DNA from: Glycomyces niveus
Lineage (GTDB): Bacteria > Actinomycetota > Actinomycetes > Mycobacteriales > Micromonosporaceae
DNA length: 64,000 bases
Reading direction: 5' to 3'
Assembly: GCF_017592475.1 (NCBI RefSeq)
Contig: NZ_JAGFNP010000001.1
Coordinates: 173,536-237,535, forward strand
Numbering within the stretch: the stretch's first letter is position 1; each line of letters begins with the position of its first letter. Of the stretch, positions 15,871 to 24,591 are shown in pieces. A program made the position numbers and the translations under genes. The notes under the pieces were generated by a model. The model made no database searches and was not told the origin of the DNA. It saw only the letters and a list, made by a program, of their open reading frames with translations.

Positions 15871-17651
15871 GCACGCAGCAGGAGACCCCCACCCAGCCCG
15901 GCCCCTGGCAGACCGTCAAACGCGGCCTCAGGCTCTCGCCCGAACTGCGCCGAGGGCTCGGCTTCACCGTGTTCCTCGCCGCCGTCACCTCCATCGGACG
16001 CCTCGTCGTCCCGATCGGCGCACAGCAGGTCCTCGACAAAGGCCTCCTCGGCCCGGGCGGCCCCGACATCGGCTACGTCGTCCTCGTCGCCTCCCTCGGC
16101 GTCGCCGCCCTGCTGGTGACCACCGGCACGAACTACCTCATGAACCGGCGGCTCTTCGTCGTCTCGGAGCACGCGCTGGCGTCGCTGCGGCGCAGGACGT
16201 TCCGGCACATCCACGACCTGTCGATGCTGCACCAGCAGTCGGAGCGGCGCGGCGCGCTGACGGCGCGGGTGACCACTGACATTGACCAGGTGAGCACATT
16301 CCTGCAGCAGGGCGGCATGGTGCTGGTGACCGCGGCCGCGCAGATCGTGGTCGCCACGGTGGTCATGGCGGTCTACTCGTGGCAGCTGGCGATCGCGGTG
16401 TGGATCGTGTTCATCCCCGTGACCTGGCTGATCAAATGGCTGCAGGGGCATCTGGCCGCGGCTTACACGGACGTGCGCAAGAGCGTGTCCAAGATGCTCT
16501 CGGCCGTCGCCGAATCGGTGGTCGGCGCGGGCACGGTGCGCGCGTACGGGGTCGGCTCGCGCACGAGCGAGCGGCTCGACGCCTCGATCGAGGAGCACCG
16601 CCGCGACCAGGCCCGCGCGATCAGCCGCTCGGCGTTCTCGTTCGGCGCTGGCGAGCTCGTCTATCTGGGCGTCAACGTGATCGTGGTGGTCCTCGGCGCG
16701 TTCCTGGTCGCGGACGGCTCGATGACCGTGGGCGAGCTGACGGCGTTCCTGTTCCTGGTCATCCTCTTCACCCAGCCGGTCGTGATCGGCACCGAGACCC
16801 TCAACGAGGCCCAGAACGCGGTCTCGGGCTGGCGCCGCGTGCTCGACATCGTCGACACCGAGCCCGACGTAGCCGACCCGGTCGACGGCCGGGCCCTTCC
16901 CGAAGGGCCCCTTGGGGTCAGCTTCGAGGGCGTGCGATTCGCCTACCCGGGCGGCGAGGAGGTCCTGCACGGCATCGACGTCGAGATCCCCGCGCACGCG
17001 AAGGTCGCGGTGGTCGGCGAGACCGGCTCGGGCAAGACCACGTTCGCGAAGCTGCTGACGCGCCTGATGGACCCGACCGCCGGACAGGTCCGCATCGGCG
17101 GGGTCCCGCTCACCGAGGTGACCTTCGCGTCGCTGCGCGGCCGGGTGACGATGGTGCCTCAGGAGGGCTTCCTCTTCAACGGCACCCTCGCCCACAACGT
17201 GCGCTTCGCCCGGCCAGACCTCACGGATGCCGAAATCTATGTGGCCTTCGCCGAACTCGGCCTCGACGACTGGCTCGAGACCCTGTCGGCCGGGCTCGAC
17301 ACCGAGCTCGGCGAGAGCGGCGCGAATCTGAGTGTCGGTGAGCGCCAACTGGTCTCGCTGGTGAGGGCCTATGTGGCCGACCCCGACCTGCTCGTCCTCG
17401 ACGAGGCGACGAGCGCCGTCGATCCGGCCACGGAGCTGCGGCTCTCGTCGGCGCTCGACGCGGTCACCCGGGGGCGCACCACCGTGATCATCGCGCACCG
17501 CCTGTCGACGGCCGAGACCTCGGATGAGGTGCTGGTCTTCGACGCCGGCAACCTCGTGCAACACGGCCCCCATGCCGAGCTGGCCGCCGAGGCTGGCTCG
17601 GTATACGCCGGGTTGCACGGCTCCTGGGTGGAGCAGACCCGCTCGAACTGA
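15867..17651 (+). CDS. ABC exporter subunit 2, catalytic ATPase site
   Basis: This 594-residue half-exporter starts with GTG inside the stop of its partner (GTGA overlap). The membrane domain spans about residues 28-320 and includes the ABC-exporter loop TTDIDQVSTFLQQGG. The ATPase has Walker A GETGSGKTT, Walker B LLVLDEATSAVDP with the catalytic E513, and the switch H544 (IIAHRLST). Its signature is LSVGERQ rather than LSGGQ. In known heterodimers the intact Walker B/His of one chain works with the good LSGGQ of the other. Here that gives one strong composite site and one weak one, as expected. Confidence 0.93.
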   Translation: MSTQQETPTQPGPWQTVKRGLRLSPELRRGLGFTVFLAAVTSIGRLVVPIGAQQVLDKGLLGPGGPDIGYVVLVASLGVAALLVTTGTNYLMNRRLFVVSEHALASLRRRTFRHIHDLSMLHQQSERRGALTARVTTDIDQVSTFLQQGGMVLVTAAAQIVVATVVMAVYSWQLAIAVWIVFIPVTWLIKWLQGHLAAAYTDVRKSVSKMLSAVAESVVGAGTVRAYGVGSRTSERLDASIEEHRRDQARAISRSAFSFGAGELVYLGVNVIVVVLGAFLVADGSMTVGELTAFLFLVILFTQPVVIGTETLNEAQNAVSGWRRVLDIVDTEPDVADPVDGRALPEGPLGVSFEGVRFAYPGGEEVLHGIDVEIPAHAKVAVVGETGSGKTTFAKLLTRLMDPTAGQVRIGGVPLTEVTFASLRGRVTMVPQEGFLFNGTLAHNVRFARPDLTDAEIYVAFAELGLDDWLETLSAGLDTELGESGANLSVGERQLVSLVRAYVADPDLLVLDEATSAVDPATELRLSSALDAVTRGRTTVIIAHRLSTAETSDEVLVFDAGNLVQHGPHAELAAEAGSVYAGLHGSWVEQTRSN

Positions 17652-17690
17652 ACTGAAACTGAACTGAACCTGAGCTCAAACTGACTGAGC
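17645..17690 (+). repeat. Short AACTG tandem repeat after the exporter gene
   Basis: From the last codons onward the sequence repeats AACTG four times (with one extra A) and continues with related ACTGAG words. It includes the stop codon of the exporter gene. It is a simple-sequence patch with no visible role. Confidence 0.5.
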
Positions 17691-17720
17691 TGTGCTCGAC
17701 TGGACTGTTGTTGTAGCGGG

Positions 17721-17749
17721 GGCGGTCGGCCTGGCTAGGGCCGACCGCC
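17721..17749 (+). terminator. Hairpin after the exporter operon
   Basis: GGCGGTCGGC (17721-17730) pairs perfectly with GCCGACCGCC (17740-17749), with a 9-base loop. No T-run follows. Confidence 0.5.
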
Positions 17750-17913
17750 GCCTCGCTGCCGCGGCCGTCTGATGCAGGTGCCGTCGGCGCGGGAGCCATC
17801 CCGCGCCTCCGATCTTCCGGCGGACCGCGGTACCCCTACCTACCGCCGACCTACACCAAAACTGAAGCCAGCCTCCCACAGAAAGTCAAGACACTCAAGA
17901 CAACTTTTTTGCC

Positions 17914-17922
17914 TGTGGATAA
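17914..17922 (-). promoter_or_regulatory. DnaA box, perfect match to TTATCCACA
   Basis: TGTGGATAA on the plus strand is the reverse complement of TTATCCACA. It lies in an A+T-rich part (about 17840-18002) of the 351-base gap between the exporter and the MDR oxidoreductase gene, just after a run of six T. No gene is visible in the gap. Confidence 0.5.
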
Positions 17923-17970
17923 CTCCGGGCCAGTATCGCGAGTGATTGACATTTTGCCTGTTCACATGCC

Positions 17971-17979
17971 TGTGGACAA
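17971..17979 (-). promoter_or_regulatory. DnaA box, perfect match to TTGTCCACA
   Basis: TGTGGACAA is the reverse complement of TTGTCCACA, the form preferred in high-GC actinobacteria. It has the same orientation as the box 57 bases upstream, and both are preceded by GCC. A near-miss GCCTGTTCACA lies between them. Confidence 0.5.
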
Positions 17980-18002
17980 CTTGTTGAGGTCGGTTCGCTC
18001 TT

Positions 18003-18941
18003 CTATTCGGTGATTGTGAGGACGATCTTGCCGATGGTGCGGCCGGTCGCGAGCGCTTCGTGGGCCTTTGCCGCGTGCTCGAGCGGGAAGGTCGCTGACA
18101 CGGTGGGCTGCAGGCGGCCTGCTTCGACGAGGGCCGTGAGGGCGTGGAGGCCGGTCTGGTCGGGTTCGACGATCATGAACCCCGACTTGATCCGGGCCTC
18201 CTCGGCGGCGGGGATTTCGGCGGGGCCGGGGAGGGTGATGAGGTGGCCGCCGTCGCGCACCACCAGTGCGGAGCGGGCGGTGTATTCGTCGCCGACGCCG
18301 TCGAGCACGATGTCGATGTCGTTGACCTCGGCGGCGAAATCGACCGCCGTGTAGTCGATGACCTCGTCAGCGCCGATGCCCCGCAGGTAGTCGTGTTTGG
18401 CGGCGCTGGCGGTAGCGATCACATAGGCGCCCTTCGCTTTGGCGATCTGGACTGCGAGGTGGCCGACGCCGCCTGCGGCGGCGTGGACCAGGACCCGCTG
18501 GCCCGCTTGGACACCCGCGATGTCGACGAGCGCCTGGTAGGCGGTGAGCCCCGCCAGCGGTAGCGCGGCCGCCTCGGCGTGGGTCAGGCCCGCGGGCTTG
18601 GGCGCGAAGTGCCGCGCGGGCGCGGTCACGTACTCCGAATAGCCGTTCGCGAAGTGCGGGAACCGCGGCATGCCGTACACCTCGTCGCCGACCGCGAAGA
18701 GCCGCACGCCGAAGCCGACCGCTTCGACCGTGCCCGAGACGTCCCAGCCGAGCGTGAACGGGGGCTTGCGGGCCTGGAGCCCGCCGAAGGCCCGGGACTT
18801 CCAGTCCACCGGGTTGGTCCCGGCGGCCTGGACCCGCACCAGGATCTCGCCGACGCCCGGCTCGGGGCGTTCGACCTCGACGACCTTGAGGACTTCGGGA
18901 CCGCCGAGCTCGTCCTGGGTGACGGTGCGCATCATGGCCAT
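18003..18941 (-). CDS. NADPH:quinone-oxidoreductase-like MDR enzyme
   Basis: This 312-residue medium-chain dehydrogenase/reductase has no structural zinc cysteines, so it belongs to the quinone-reductase branch. It shows the GroES-like head (GEILVRVQAAGTNPVDWK), GWDVSGTVEAVG, and the NADPH loop VHAAAGGVGHLAVQIAKAKG near residue 150, with GADEVIDY and a catalytic-domain end GKIVLTI. The ATG at 18941 has AAAGGAA before it; a much longer frame upstream is rejected because it would cross the divergent regulator gene. That GlxA-type regulator, 102 bases away, probably controls it. The substrate is not readable. Confidence 0.9.
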   Translation of the reverse strand: MAMMRTVTQDELGGPEVLKVVEVERPEPGVGEILVRVQAAGTNPVDWKSRAFGGLQARKPPFTLGWDVSGTVEAVGFGVRLFAVGDEVYGMPRFPHFANGYSEYVTAPARHFAPKPAGLTHAEAAALPLAGLTAYQALVDIAGVQAGQRVLVHAAAGGVGHLAVQIAKAKGAYVIATASAAKHDYLRGIGADEVIDYTAVDFAAEVNDIDIVLDGVGDEYTARSALVVRDGGHLITLPGPAEIPAAEEARIKSGFMIVEPDQTGLHALTALVEAGRLQPTVSATFPLEHAAKAHEALATGRTIGKIVLTITE

Positions 18942-19043
18942 AGTGGATTCCTTTCCATCGCTGCGGTGCAGTGGGGACCAGTCTGCTGCGGCGCGGGGCC
19001 GCCGCCCAGTGGCCCGGAGGCCATGATGTGAAAGTATCGGGCC

Positions 19044-20063
19044 ATGATTCGAACCGAACGCCCCCACCGCGTCGCGGTACTGGCCCTCGACGGCGTGATG
19101 CCCTTCGAACTCGGTGTGCCGCACCGGATCTTCTCGGCCGCCGTCGTCGACGGTCGGCCCCGCTACGAGCTGCGGGTGTGCTCGCTCGACGGCGGTCCGG
19201 TCCGCACCTGCGGCGGCGGTTTCTCCCTCGCCGTAGAGCACGGACCCGAGACGCTGGCCTGGGCCGACACCGTCATCATCGCCACGGTCGACCCCGTCGG
19301 CCCCGGCTGCGACATGCCGCCGAACCCGCCGGGGCTCGCCGCGGCGTTCGCGGCCGTGCGGCCCGACGCCCGCATCGTCTCCTTCTGCAGCGCCGCGTTC
19401 GTCCTGGCCGAGCTCGGGCTCCTCGACGGCAGGACGGCGACCACCCACTGGATGCTGACCGACCGCTTCCGCGAGCGCTTCCCGGCCGTCAACGTCGACC
19501 CTGACGTGCTGTTCGTGGACGAAGGCCGCATCCTCACCTCGGCGGGCGCCGGAGCGGCCGTCGACCTGTGCCTGCACCTGGTCCGCCGCGACCACGGCAG
19601 CGCCCTCGCCAACGCCGTCGCCCGCCGCTGCGTCGTCCCGCCCTGGCGGGAAGGCGGGCAGGCCCAGTTCATCGAGCGGGCCGTGCCCGAACCCGACGAC
19701 GCCGGCACCGCCGTCGCGCGCGAATGGGCGCTCGCCAACCTCGACCGGCCCATCGGCGTCGACGACCTGGCCCGCCGCGCGAGCATGAGCCGCCGCAACT
19801 TCACGCGCCGCTTCCGGGCCGAGACCGGCCTCAGCCCGGTGCAGTGGCTGGTGCGCCAGCGCGTCGAGTTCGCCCGGCACCTGCTGGAGGCCACGGACCT
19901 GTCGGTGGACCAGGTCGCCGCGCGCGCCGGGCTCGGCACGGGCGTGTCGCTGCGCCAGCATCTGCGGGCGGCGGTCGGGGTCTCGCCCTCGGCGTACCGC
20001 AAGACGTTCCAACGGTCCGAAGTGGACGGCGAGCCGGCGGGGGCCGCTCCGGTCAGGGGATGA
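19044..20063 (+). CDS. GlxA-type regulator: DJ-1/PfpI domain plus AraC HTH
   Basis: This 339-residue regulator has an N-terminal DJ-1/PfpI-like domain (about residues 8-195, VAVLALDGVMPFELGVP to the nucleophile-elbow-like FCSAAFVLAELGLLDG with a cysteine, ATTHW, TSAGAGAAVDLCLHLV). A double AraC helix-turn-helix follows at about 225-325 (IGVDDLARRASMSRRNFTRRF and LSVDQVAARAGLG). The family senses small molecules and activates neighbouring enzyme genes. It is divergent from the MDR oxidoreductase at 18003, its probable target, and its last 11 bases overlap the convergent second MDR gene. Confidence 0.92.
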   Translation: MIRTERPHRVAVLALDGVMPFELGVPHRIFSAAVVDGRPRYELRVCSLDGGPVRTCGGGFSLAVEHGPETLAWADTVIIATVDPVGPGCDMPPNPPGLAAAFAAVRPDARIVSFCSAAFVLAELGLLDGRTATTHWMLTDRFRERFPAVNVDPDVLFVDEGRILTSAGAGAAVDLCLHLVRRDHGSALANAVARRCVVPPWREGGQAQFIERAVPEPDDAGTAVAREWALANLDRPIGVDDLARRASMSRRNFTRRFRAETGLSPVQWLVRQRVEFARHLLEATDLSVDQVAARAGLGTGVSLRQHLRAAVGVSPSAYRKTFQRSEVDGEPAGAAPVRG

Positions 20064-21015
20064 GCAGGAGCTTCCCGGTGGTCTTGCGGTCTTGCAGGGC
20101 CTGGTGGGCTTCGGGGGCCTCTTCGAGGCGGAAGGTCTCGCCGACGCGGACGAGGAGGTCGTCGTCCTCGATCATCTGGAAGACCTCGCCGGCGCGCCAC
20201 AGGTACTCCTCGCGGGTAGCGGTGAAGTCGTGGAGGGTCGGGCGGGTGAGGATGAGCGAGCCGCCTTTGTGGAGGTCCTGGGGGTCGACGGGCGGGACGG
20301 GGCCGCTGGCCTGGCCGTAGAGGGCCATGACGCCGCGGCGACGGAGCGCGCCGAGGCCTTCGGTGAAGGTGGTCTTGCCGACGCCGTCGTAGACGGCGGC
20401 GACGCCTTCGCCGCCGGTGAGGTCGCGGGCTTTGGCGCCGAAGCCCTCGTAGCGCATGACGTGGTCGGCGCCGTTCTGGCGGGCGAGTTCGGCTTTCGCG
20501 TCGGTGGAGACGGTGGCGATGACCTTGCCGCCCTTGCTCTTGACCATCTGGGTGAGGAGGAGGCCCATGCCGCCGGCGGCGGCGTGGACGATGACGGTGT
20601 CGCCTTCCTGGACGGGGTAGACGGTGTTGCACAGGTAGTGGGCGGTGAGGCCTTGGAGCATGACGGCGGCGGCGGTCTCGACGGCGACCTTCTCGGGGAC
20701 GGGCACGAACTGGTCGGCGTCGCCCACGACGAGGTCGGCGTAGGAGCCGGGGACGCTCTTCCAGGCGACTTCGTCGCCGACGGCGAAGCCGGTGACGCCG
20801 GCGCCGATGGCGGTCACGTACCCGCCGCCTTCGAGGCCGGGTGTGAACGGCAGGGGGAGGCCGTAGGCGCCGGTGCGGTGGTAGACGTCGATGAAGTTGA
20901 CGCCGGCGGCGGCGACCTTGACGGCGATCTGGCCGGGGCGGGGGCCGGGGTCGTCGCCCTCGAGCACCCGCATCACGCCCGGCCCGCCGGTCTGCTCGAC
21001 CACGATCGCCTTCAT
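20053..21015 (-). CDS. Quinone oxidoreductase, QorA-like
   Basis: This 320-residue zinc-free MDR enzyme has the quinone-oxidoreductase pattern GVNFIDVYHRTGAYGLPLPF, PGLEGGGYV, LQGLTAHYL and the NADPH loop VHAAAGGMGLLLTQMVKSKG, ending GKLLLIP. It should reduce quinones or enones with NADPH in the cytoplasm. The ATG at 21015 is chosen (GGAAGGAAA upstream), and a -10-like TATTTT lies about 35 bases before it. Its 3' end overlaps the convergent regulator gene by 11 bases. It is a distant paralog of the enzyme at 18003. Confidence 0.93.
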   Translation of the reverse strand: MKAIVVEQTGGPGVMRVLEGDDPGPRPGQIAVKVAAAGVNFIDVYHRTGAYGLPLPFTPGLEGGGYVTAIGAGVTGFAVGDEVAWKSVPGSYADLVVGDADQFVPVPEKVAVETAAAVMLQGLTAHYLCNTVYPVQEGDTVIVHAAAGGMGLLLTQMVKSKGGKVIATVSTDAKAELARQNGADHVMRYEGFGAKARDLTGGEGVAAVYDGVGKTTFTEGLGALRRRGVMALYGQASGPVPPVDPQDLHKGGSLILTRPTLHDFTATREEYLWRAGEVFQMIEDDDLLVRVGETFRLEEAPEAHQALQDRKTTGKLLLIP

Positions 21016-21069
21016 GAGGTTTCCTTCCGCCGCAGGGTCATCCCATAAAATAGCAGCGGTCGGCATCAC

Positions 21070-22815
21070 TTATTCCTCCGTGCTGCTGCGCTTGCTGCCC
21101 GCGCCGAAGCGGAGGCGGCTGCGGCCCCACCGGTTGGGGTCGGAGGTGCGGGAGTCGACCTCTTCGCCCACGAGTTTGCGGATCGCGTCGCGGAAGCCCT
21201 TGTGCCGCAGCTGGTGCCGCAGCGGGTGCGAGGCGGGGTCCTGGACGAGCTCCTTCATCAGGGCGACGCACAGCAGGAGCATGACGATGACGAACGGGAG
21301 CGCGACGATGATCGTCGCGTTCTTGAGGCCCTGGAGGCCGCCGGAGAGCAGCAGGACGGCCGCGACGGCGCCGATCGTCGTGCCCCAGAAGACGACGAGC
21401 GGCTTCTTCGGGGCGAGGGACCCGTGGCTGGAGAGGGACCCGAGGACGAGCGAAGCCGAGTCCGCGCCGGTCACGAAGTAGATCGCGACGAGGACCATCG
21501 ACAGGCCGGAGAGCAGGCTGTACAGCGGCAGGGACTCGAGGAGGGCGAACAGGGAGTACTCCTCGCCGAGGGCGACGGCGTCGCTGAAGTCCTCGCCGTG
21601 GTTCTGCTGCCACAGGGCCGTGCCGCCGAGGATCGCGAACCACAGTGTCGAAGCGGCCGAGGGGATGAGGAGGACGCCGACGATGAACTGGCGGATGGTG
21701 CGCCCGCGGGAGATGCGGGCGATGAACGTGCCCACGAAGGGCGCCCAGGACAGCCACCACGCCCAGTAGAAGATCGTCCAGGTGCCCATCCACTCGGCGC
21801 CGCCGAACGCGCCCGTGGCGCTGGAGATGCCGACGAGGTCGGTGAGGTAGCCGCCGATGGCGTTGGGCCACGCGTCGAGGATGAACAGGGTCGGGCCGGC
21901 GAAGAACACGAACACGACCAGGAACAGGGCGAGGACCACGTTCGTCGTCGACAGCCATTTGACGCCGCGGTGGACGCCCGAGAACGCCGAGGCGACGAAC
22001 GCGGCCGTGAGCGCGATGATGACGATGAGCTCGAGCTGGGTCGAGTCGGGGACGCCGACGACGATGTCGAGGCCGACGGCGACCTGGAGCGCGCCCAGGC
22101 CGAGGCTCGCTGCGGTGCCGAAGACGGTTGCGAACACGGCGAGGAGGTCGATGGCGCGGCCGGTCGCGGGCCCCCACCAGTGCCCGGCGGTCAGGGGCGC
22201 GAACGCGTCGCTCATGTTGTTGCCGCGCTGCTTGCGGAAGGTCGAGTAGCCGAGGGCGAGCCCGGCGACGGCGTAGATCGCCCACGGGTGCAGTCCCCAG
22301 TGGAAGAACGAGTAGACGAGGGCGCCCTCGGTCAGCTCGTCGTTGTAGAACGGGGACGCGGGGTCGAGTTCGAGCGGCGGGGGCGCGTCGAAGTAGTGGG
22401 CGAGGGGTTCGGCCACGCCGTAGAACATGAGGCCGATGCCCATGCCGGCGGCGAACATCATGGAGATCCACGGGAGCGTCCCGAACTCCGGCTCCTCCTG
22501 CGAGTTCGCGGCGAGCTTGATGTTCCCGTACCGGCTCGCGGCGATGTAGACCGCGAGGACCACGAAGATGTTCCCCGCGATGATGAACAGCCACGCGAAG
22601 TTCACGATGACCCAGTCCAGGGCCGCCGTGGAGCCGTCCTCGAACCGGTCGGGGAAGACCGCGCCGAAGACGATGACGGCGAGGATGACGACCGCGCTGA
22701 TACAGAACACCGGCCGGTCGACCGGGTGCGTCGCCTGCCGCTCGGCCGGGACCGGCGGGAGGGGCGCCGCCGGGACGTCCTCGGGTTCGGTGGGCGGTAT
22801 CGCGGTCGTTGCCAT
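21070..22815 (-). CDS. BCCT-family compatible-solute transporter
   Basis: This 581-residue transporter has about 12 spans and takes up betaine, choline or carnitine-like compounds with Na+ or H+. It has the glycine stretch FAAGMGIGLMFYGVAEPL of span 3, the family signature SWAPFVGTFIARISRGRTIR, and YFVTGADSASLVLGSLS. The N-terminus has a Pro-rich cytoplasmic head and the C-terminus a basic tail of about 45 residues (RHQLRHKGFRDAIRK), as in osmosensing BetP-like members. The ATG at 22815 (ACGGAG upstream) is preferred to an earlier in-frame start at 22875. A role in osmotic stress is inferred from the family. Confidence 0.92.
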   Translation of the reverse strand: MATTAIPPTEPEDVPAAPLPPVPAERQATHPVDRPVFCISAVVILAVIVFGAVFPDRFEDGSTAALDWVIVNFAWLFIIAGNIFVVLAVYIAASRYGNIKLAANSQEEPEFGTLPWISMMFAAGMGIGLMFYGVAEPLAHYFDAPPPLELDPASPFYNDELTEGALVYSFFHWGLHPWAIYAVAGLALGYSTFRKQRGNNMSDAFAPLTAGHWWGPATGRAIDLLAVFATVFGTAASLGLGALQVAVGLDIVVGVPDSTQLELIVIIALTAAFVASAFSGVHRGVKWLSTTNVVLALFLVVFVFFAGPTLFILDAWPNAIGGYLTDLVGISSATGAFGGAEWMGTWTIFYWAWWLSWAPFVGTFIARISRGRTIRQFIVGVLLIPSAASTLWFAILGGTALWQQNHGEDFSDAVALGEEYSLFALLESLPLYSLLSGLSMVLVAIYFVTGADSASLVLGSLSSHGSLAPKKPLVVFWGTTIGAVAAVLLLSGGLQGLKNATIIVALPFVIVMLLLCVALMKELVQDPASHPLRHQLRHKGFRDAIRKLVGEEVDSRTSDPNRWGRSRLRFGAGSKRSSTEE

Positions 22816-22908
22816 CGGGCGGGCTCCGTTCGTCGATCCAGTGGCGCTGCAGTCACCATAAGTGACGAAACGCACCCGATCGGGCGCTTTGCGGAGCCCG
22901 CGCCGCGC

Positions 22909-23580
22909 TCACTCCCGCCGGTACACCAGCAGCGCGACCTCCCCGATCGCCCGCGTCTCCGCCAAGCGGAGCGGGCGCTGCGGGGACTGCGGGAACGCCG
23001 CGGCGTGCACGAACTTCGGCCCCCCCGCGCTCCCCAGCAGGAACGGCGCCACCACCAGATGCACCTCGTCGACGAGGTCCTCGGAGAGGAACAGGGTGTG
23101 GACGGTGCCGCCGCCCTCCACCAGCAGGCGGTCGACGCCGCGGCGCGCCAGGTCGTCGAGGGCCGGGCGCGGGTCGACCGGGCCCTCGCCCAGCGAGACG
23201 ACCTCGGCCGCCTCCGGCCCGAGCGGGCACGCCCGGCGGCCGTGGTCGCTCGTGTACACCACGACCGGGCCGCCCTCGCCGTCGAACAGGCGCGCGGCCG
23301 GGTCGAGGTCGCCCGAGGGGGAGAACACGACCCGCAGCGGCGACGCGGGCCGGCCCGCGGCCTCGCGGGCCGCGCGGCGCTCCGCGGAGCGCACCAGCAG
23401 CCGCGGGTCGTCCGCGCGCACCGTGCCCGCGCCGACCGCGATCGCGTCCACGCCCGCGCGCACGCCGTCGACCCGGTCGAAGTCGGCCGCGTTCGAGAGC
23501 ATCAGCCGCTTCGGGGACACGTCGTCGAGGTAGCCGTCGAGACTCATCGCGGCCGAAACGATCACATAAGGGCGCTCCAT
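22909..23580 (-). CDS. RibD C-terminal-domain reductase (pyrimidine reductase-like)
   Basis: This 223-residue protein has the RibD/DHFR-like reductase fold: [48 protein letters not shown] and [32 protein letters not shown]. It lacks the deaminase domain of full RibD. Stand-alone members occur in riboflavin, deazaflavin or toxoflavin-like pathways, but no partner gene is adjacent, so the substrate is open. The ATG at 23580 is chosen; a longer frame would overlap the divergent hisI. The start-to-start gap with hisI is 79 bases. Confidence 0.88.
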   Translation of the reverse strand: MERPYVIVSAAMSLDGYLDDVSPKRLMLSNAADFDRVDGVRAGVDAIAVGAGTVRADDPRLLVRSAERRAAREAAGRPASPLRVVFSPSGDLDPAARLFDGEGGPVVVYTSDHGRRACPLGPEAAEVVSLGEGPVDPRPALDDLARRGVDRLLVEGGGTVHTLFLSEDLVDEVHLVVAPFLLGSAGGPKFVHAAAFPQSPQRPLRLAETRAIGEVALLVYRRE

Positions 23581-23659
23581 GCCCCCGAGAATCCCACGAT
23601 GCACTCCCGACCGGGGCCGGGTGGCGGCGCCCGCCGGGGAGCGATCACAATCAGTAGAC

Positions 23660-24004
23660 GTGGAAGCAGGACAGACCAGCGACGACGTGATCGCGAACCT
23701 CACGTTCAACGCGGACGGACTCGTCCCCGCCATCGCGCAGCAGCACGACACGGGCGAAGTCCTCATGCTCGCGTGGATGGACGCCGAGGCGCTGCGGCGC
23801 ACCGTCGCCACCCGCAAGGCCACCTACTGGTCGCGCAGCCGCGGCGAGTACTGGGTCAAGGGCGAGACGTCCGGCCACCACCAGGCGGTCGTCTCGGTCG
23901 CGGTCGACTGCGACGGCGACACCGTCCTGCTCCAGGTCGACCAGACCGGCCCGGCCTGCCACACCGGCACCCGCACCTGCTTCACCGGAAGGGAGATCGC
24001 ATGA
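23660..24004 (+). CDS. hisI: Phosphoribosyl-AMP cyclohydrolase HisI
   Basis: HisI opens the adenine ring of phosphoribosyl-AMP in histidine synthesis. The 114-residue protein has the motifs [34 protein letters not shown] and the metal/active residues [22 protein letters not shown] with conserved cysteines. The GTG at 23660 follows CACAAT by eight bases, suggesting a leaderless or very short leader transcript. Its stop overlaps the next start (ATGA), linking it to the trp gene set. In many actinobacteria trpE follows hisI directly; here it does not. Confidence 0.93.
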   Translation: MEAGQTSDDVIANLTFNADGLVPAIAQQHDTGEVLMLAWMDAEALRRTVATRKATYWSRSRGEYWVKGETSGHHQAVVSVAVDCDGDTVLLQVDQTGPACHTGTRTCFTGREIA

Positions 24005-24591
24005 GCGAAGCGAACGACGACACCCGCGACGCCGCGACCAGCGCCGCCGACCAGCGCGCCGCCGAACGCACCCGCGTCCTCCTCGCAGGGATCCTCGCGG
24101 CCGCCCTCGCCGCGCTCGCCGCCTCCCGCGACTGGACCACCACCACGGCGACCGGGCACGCCGGCATCACCGCCACCACCGCCCAGGCCGGCACCGACCT
24201 CGCCTCCTGGGCCCTGCCGTGCGCGCTCGCGGGCGGCGCCGCCTTCCTCGCGATGCTCGCCGCCGGCAACCGCGCCCGCCGCGCCCTCGGCGTCGTCGCC
24301 GCCCTCGCCGGCCTCGCGGCCGCCCTCGGCGGCGCCCTCCACCTCGACGCCGGCCCCTGGCCGATCGCCATGACCGCCGCCGCCCTCGCCCTCGCCGCCG
24401 CCGGAGCCGCCACCACCGCCCGCGCCGGCACCTGGCCCGACAGCAGCTCCCGCTACGAGGCGGCACCCGACGGCACGGGCGACAAGGCCATAGCAGAGGA
24501 CCCGGTGTCCCTGTGGAACGCCCTCGACTCCGGCGAGGACCCCTCGTCGCCTAATATTTCGGCATCGGCGCAGGAGAAGGGACGATCTTAG
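24001..24591 (+). CDS. Trp-associated membrane protein (TIGR02234 type)
   Basis: This 196-residue protein has four spans (about residues 26-44, 66-89, 93-110 and 117-136) and the family ending [16 protein letters not shown]. It starts at ATG 24001, overlapping hisI by four bases, and its stop touches the trpC start without a gap. The family always accompanies tryptophan genes in actinobacteria; its job is not known, and transport or control of tryptophan has been suggested by position only. The missing neighbour is trpE, normally just upstream. Confidence 0.88.
   Translation: MSEANDDTRDAATSAADQRAAERTRVLLAGILAAALAALAASRDWTTTTATGHAGITATTAQAGTDLASWALPCALAGGAAFLAMLAAGNRARRALGVVAALAGLAAALGGALHLDAGPWPIAMTAAALALAAAGAATTARAGTWPDSSSRYEAAPDGTGDKAIAEDPVSLWNALDSGEDPSSPNISASAQEKGRS

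Noticed and set aside
18942..20012. Upstream extension of the MDR oxidoreductase frame on the minus strand
   Set aside because: It runs antisense through the GlxA-type regulator gene, which has full DJ-1 and AraC motifs.
21202..24591. Open frame of 1129 residues starting antisense to the BCCT gene and ending in frame with the Trp-associated membrane protein
   Set aside because: Only the last 196 codons (from 24001) have protein-like composition and the TIGR02234 ending; the rest is antisense.
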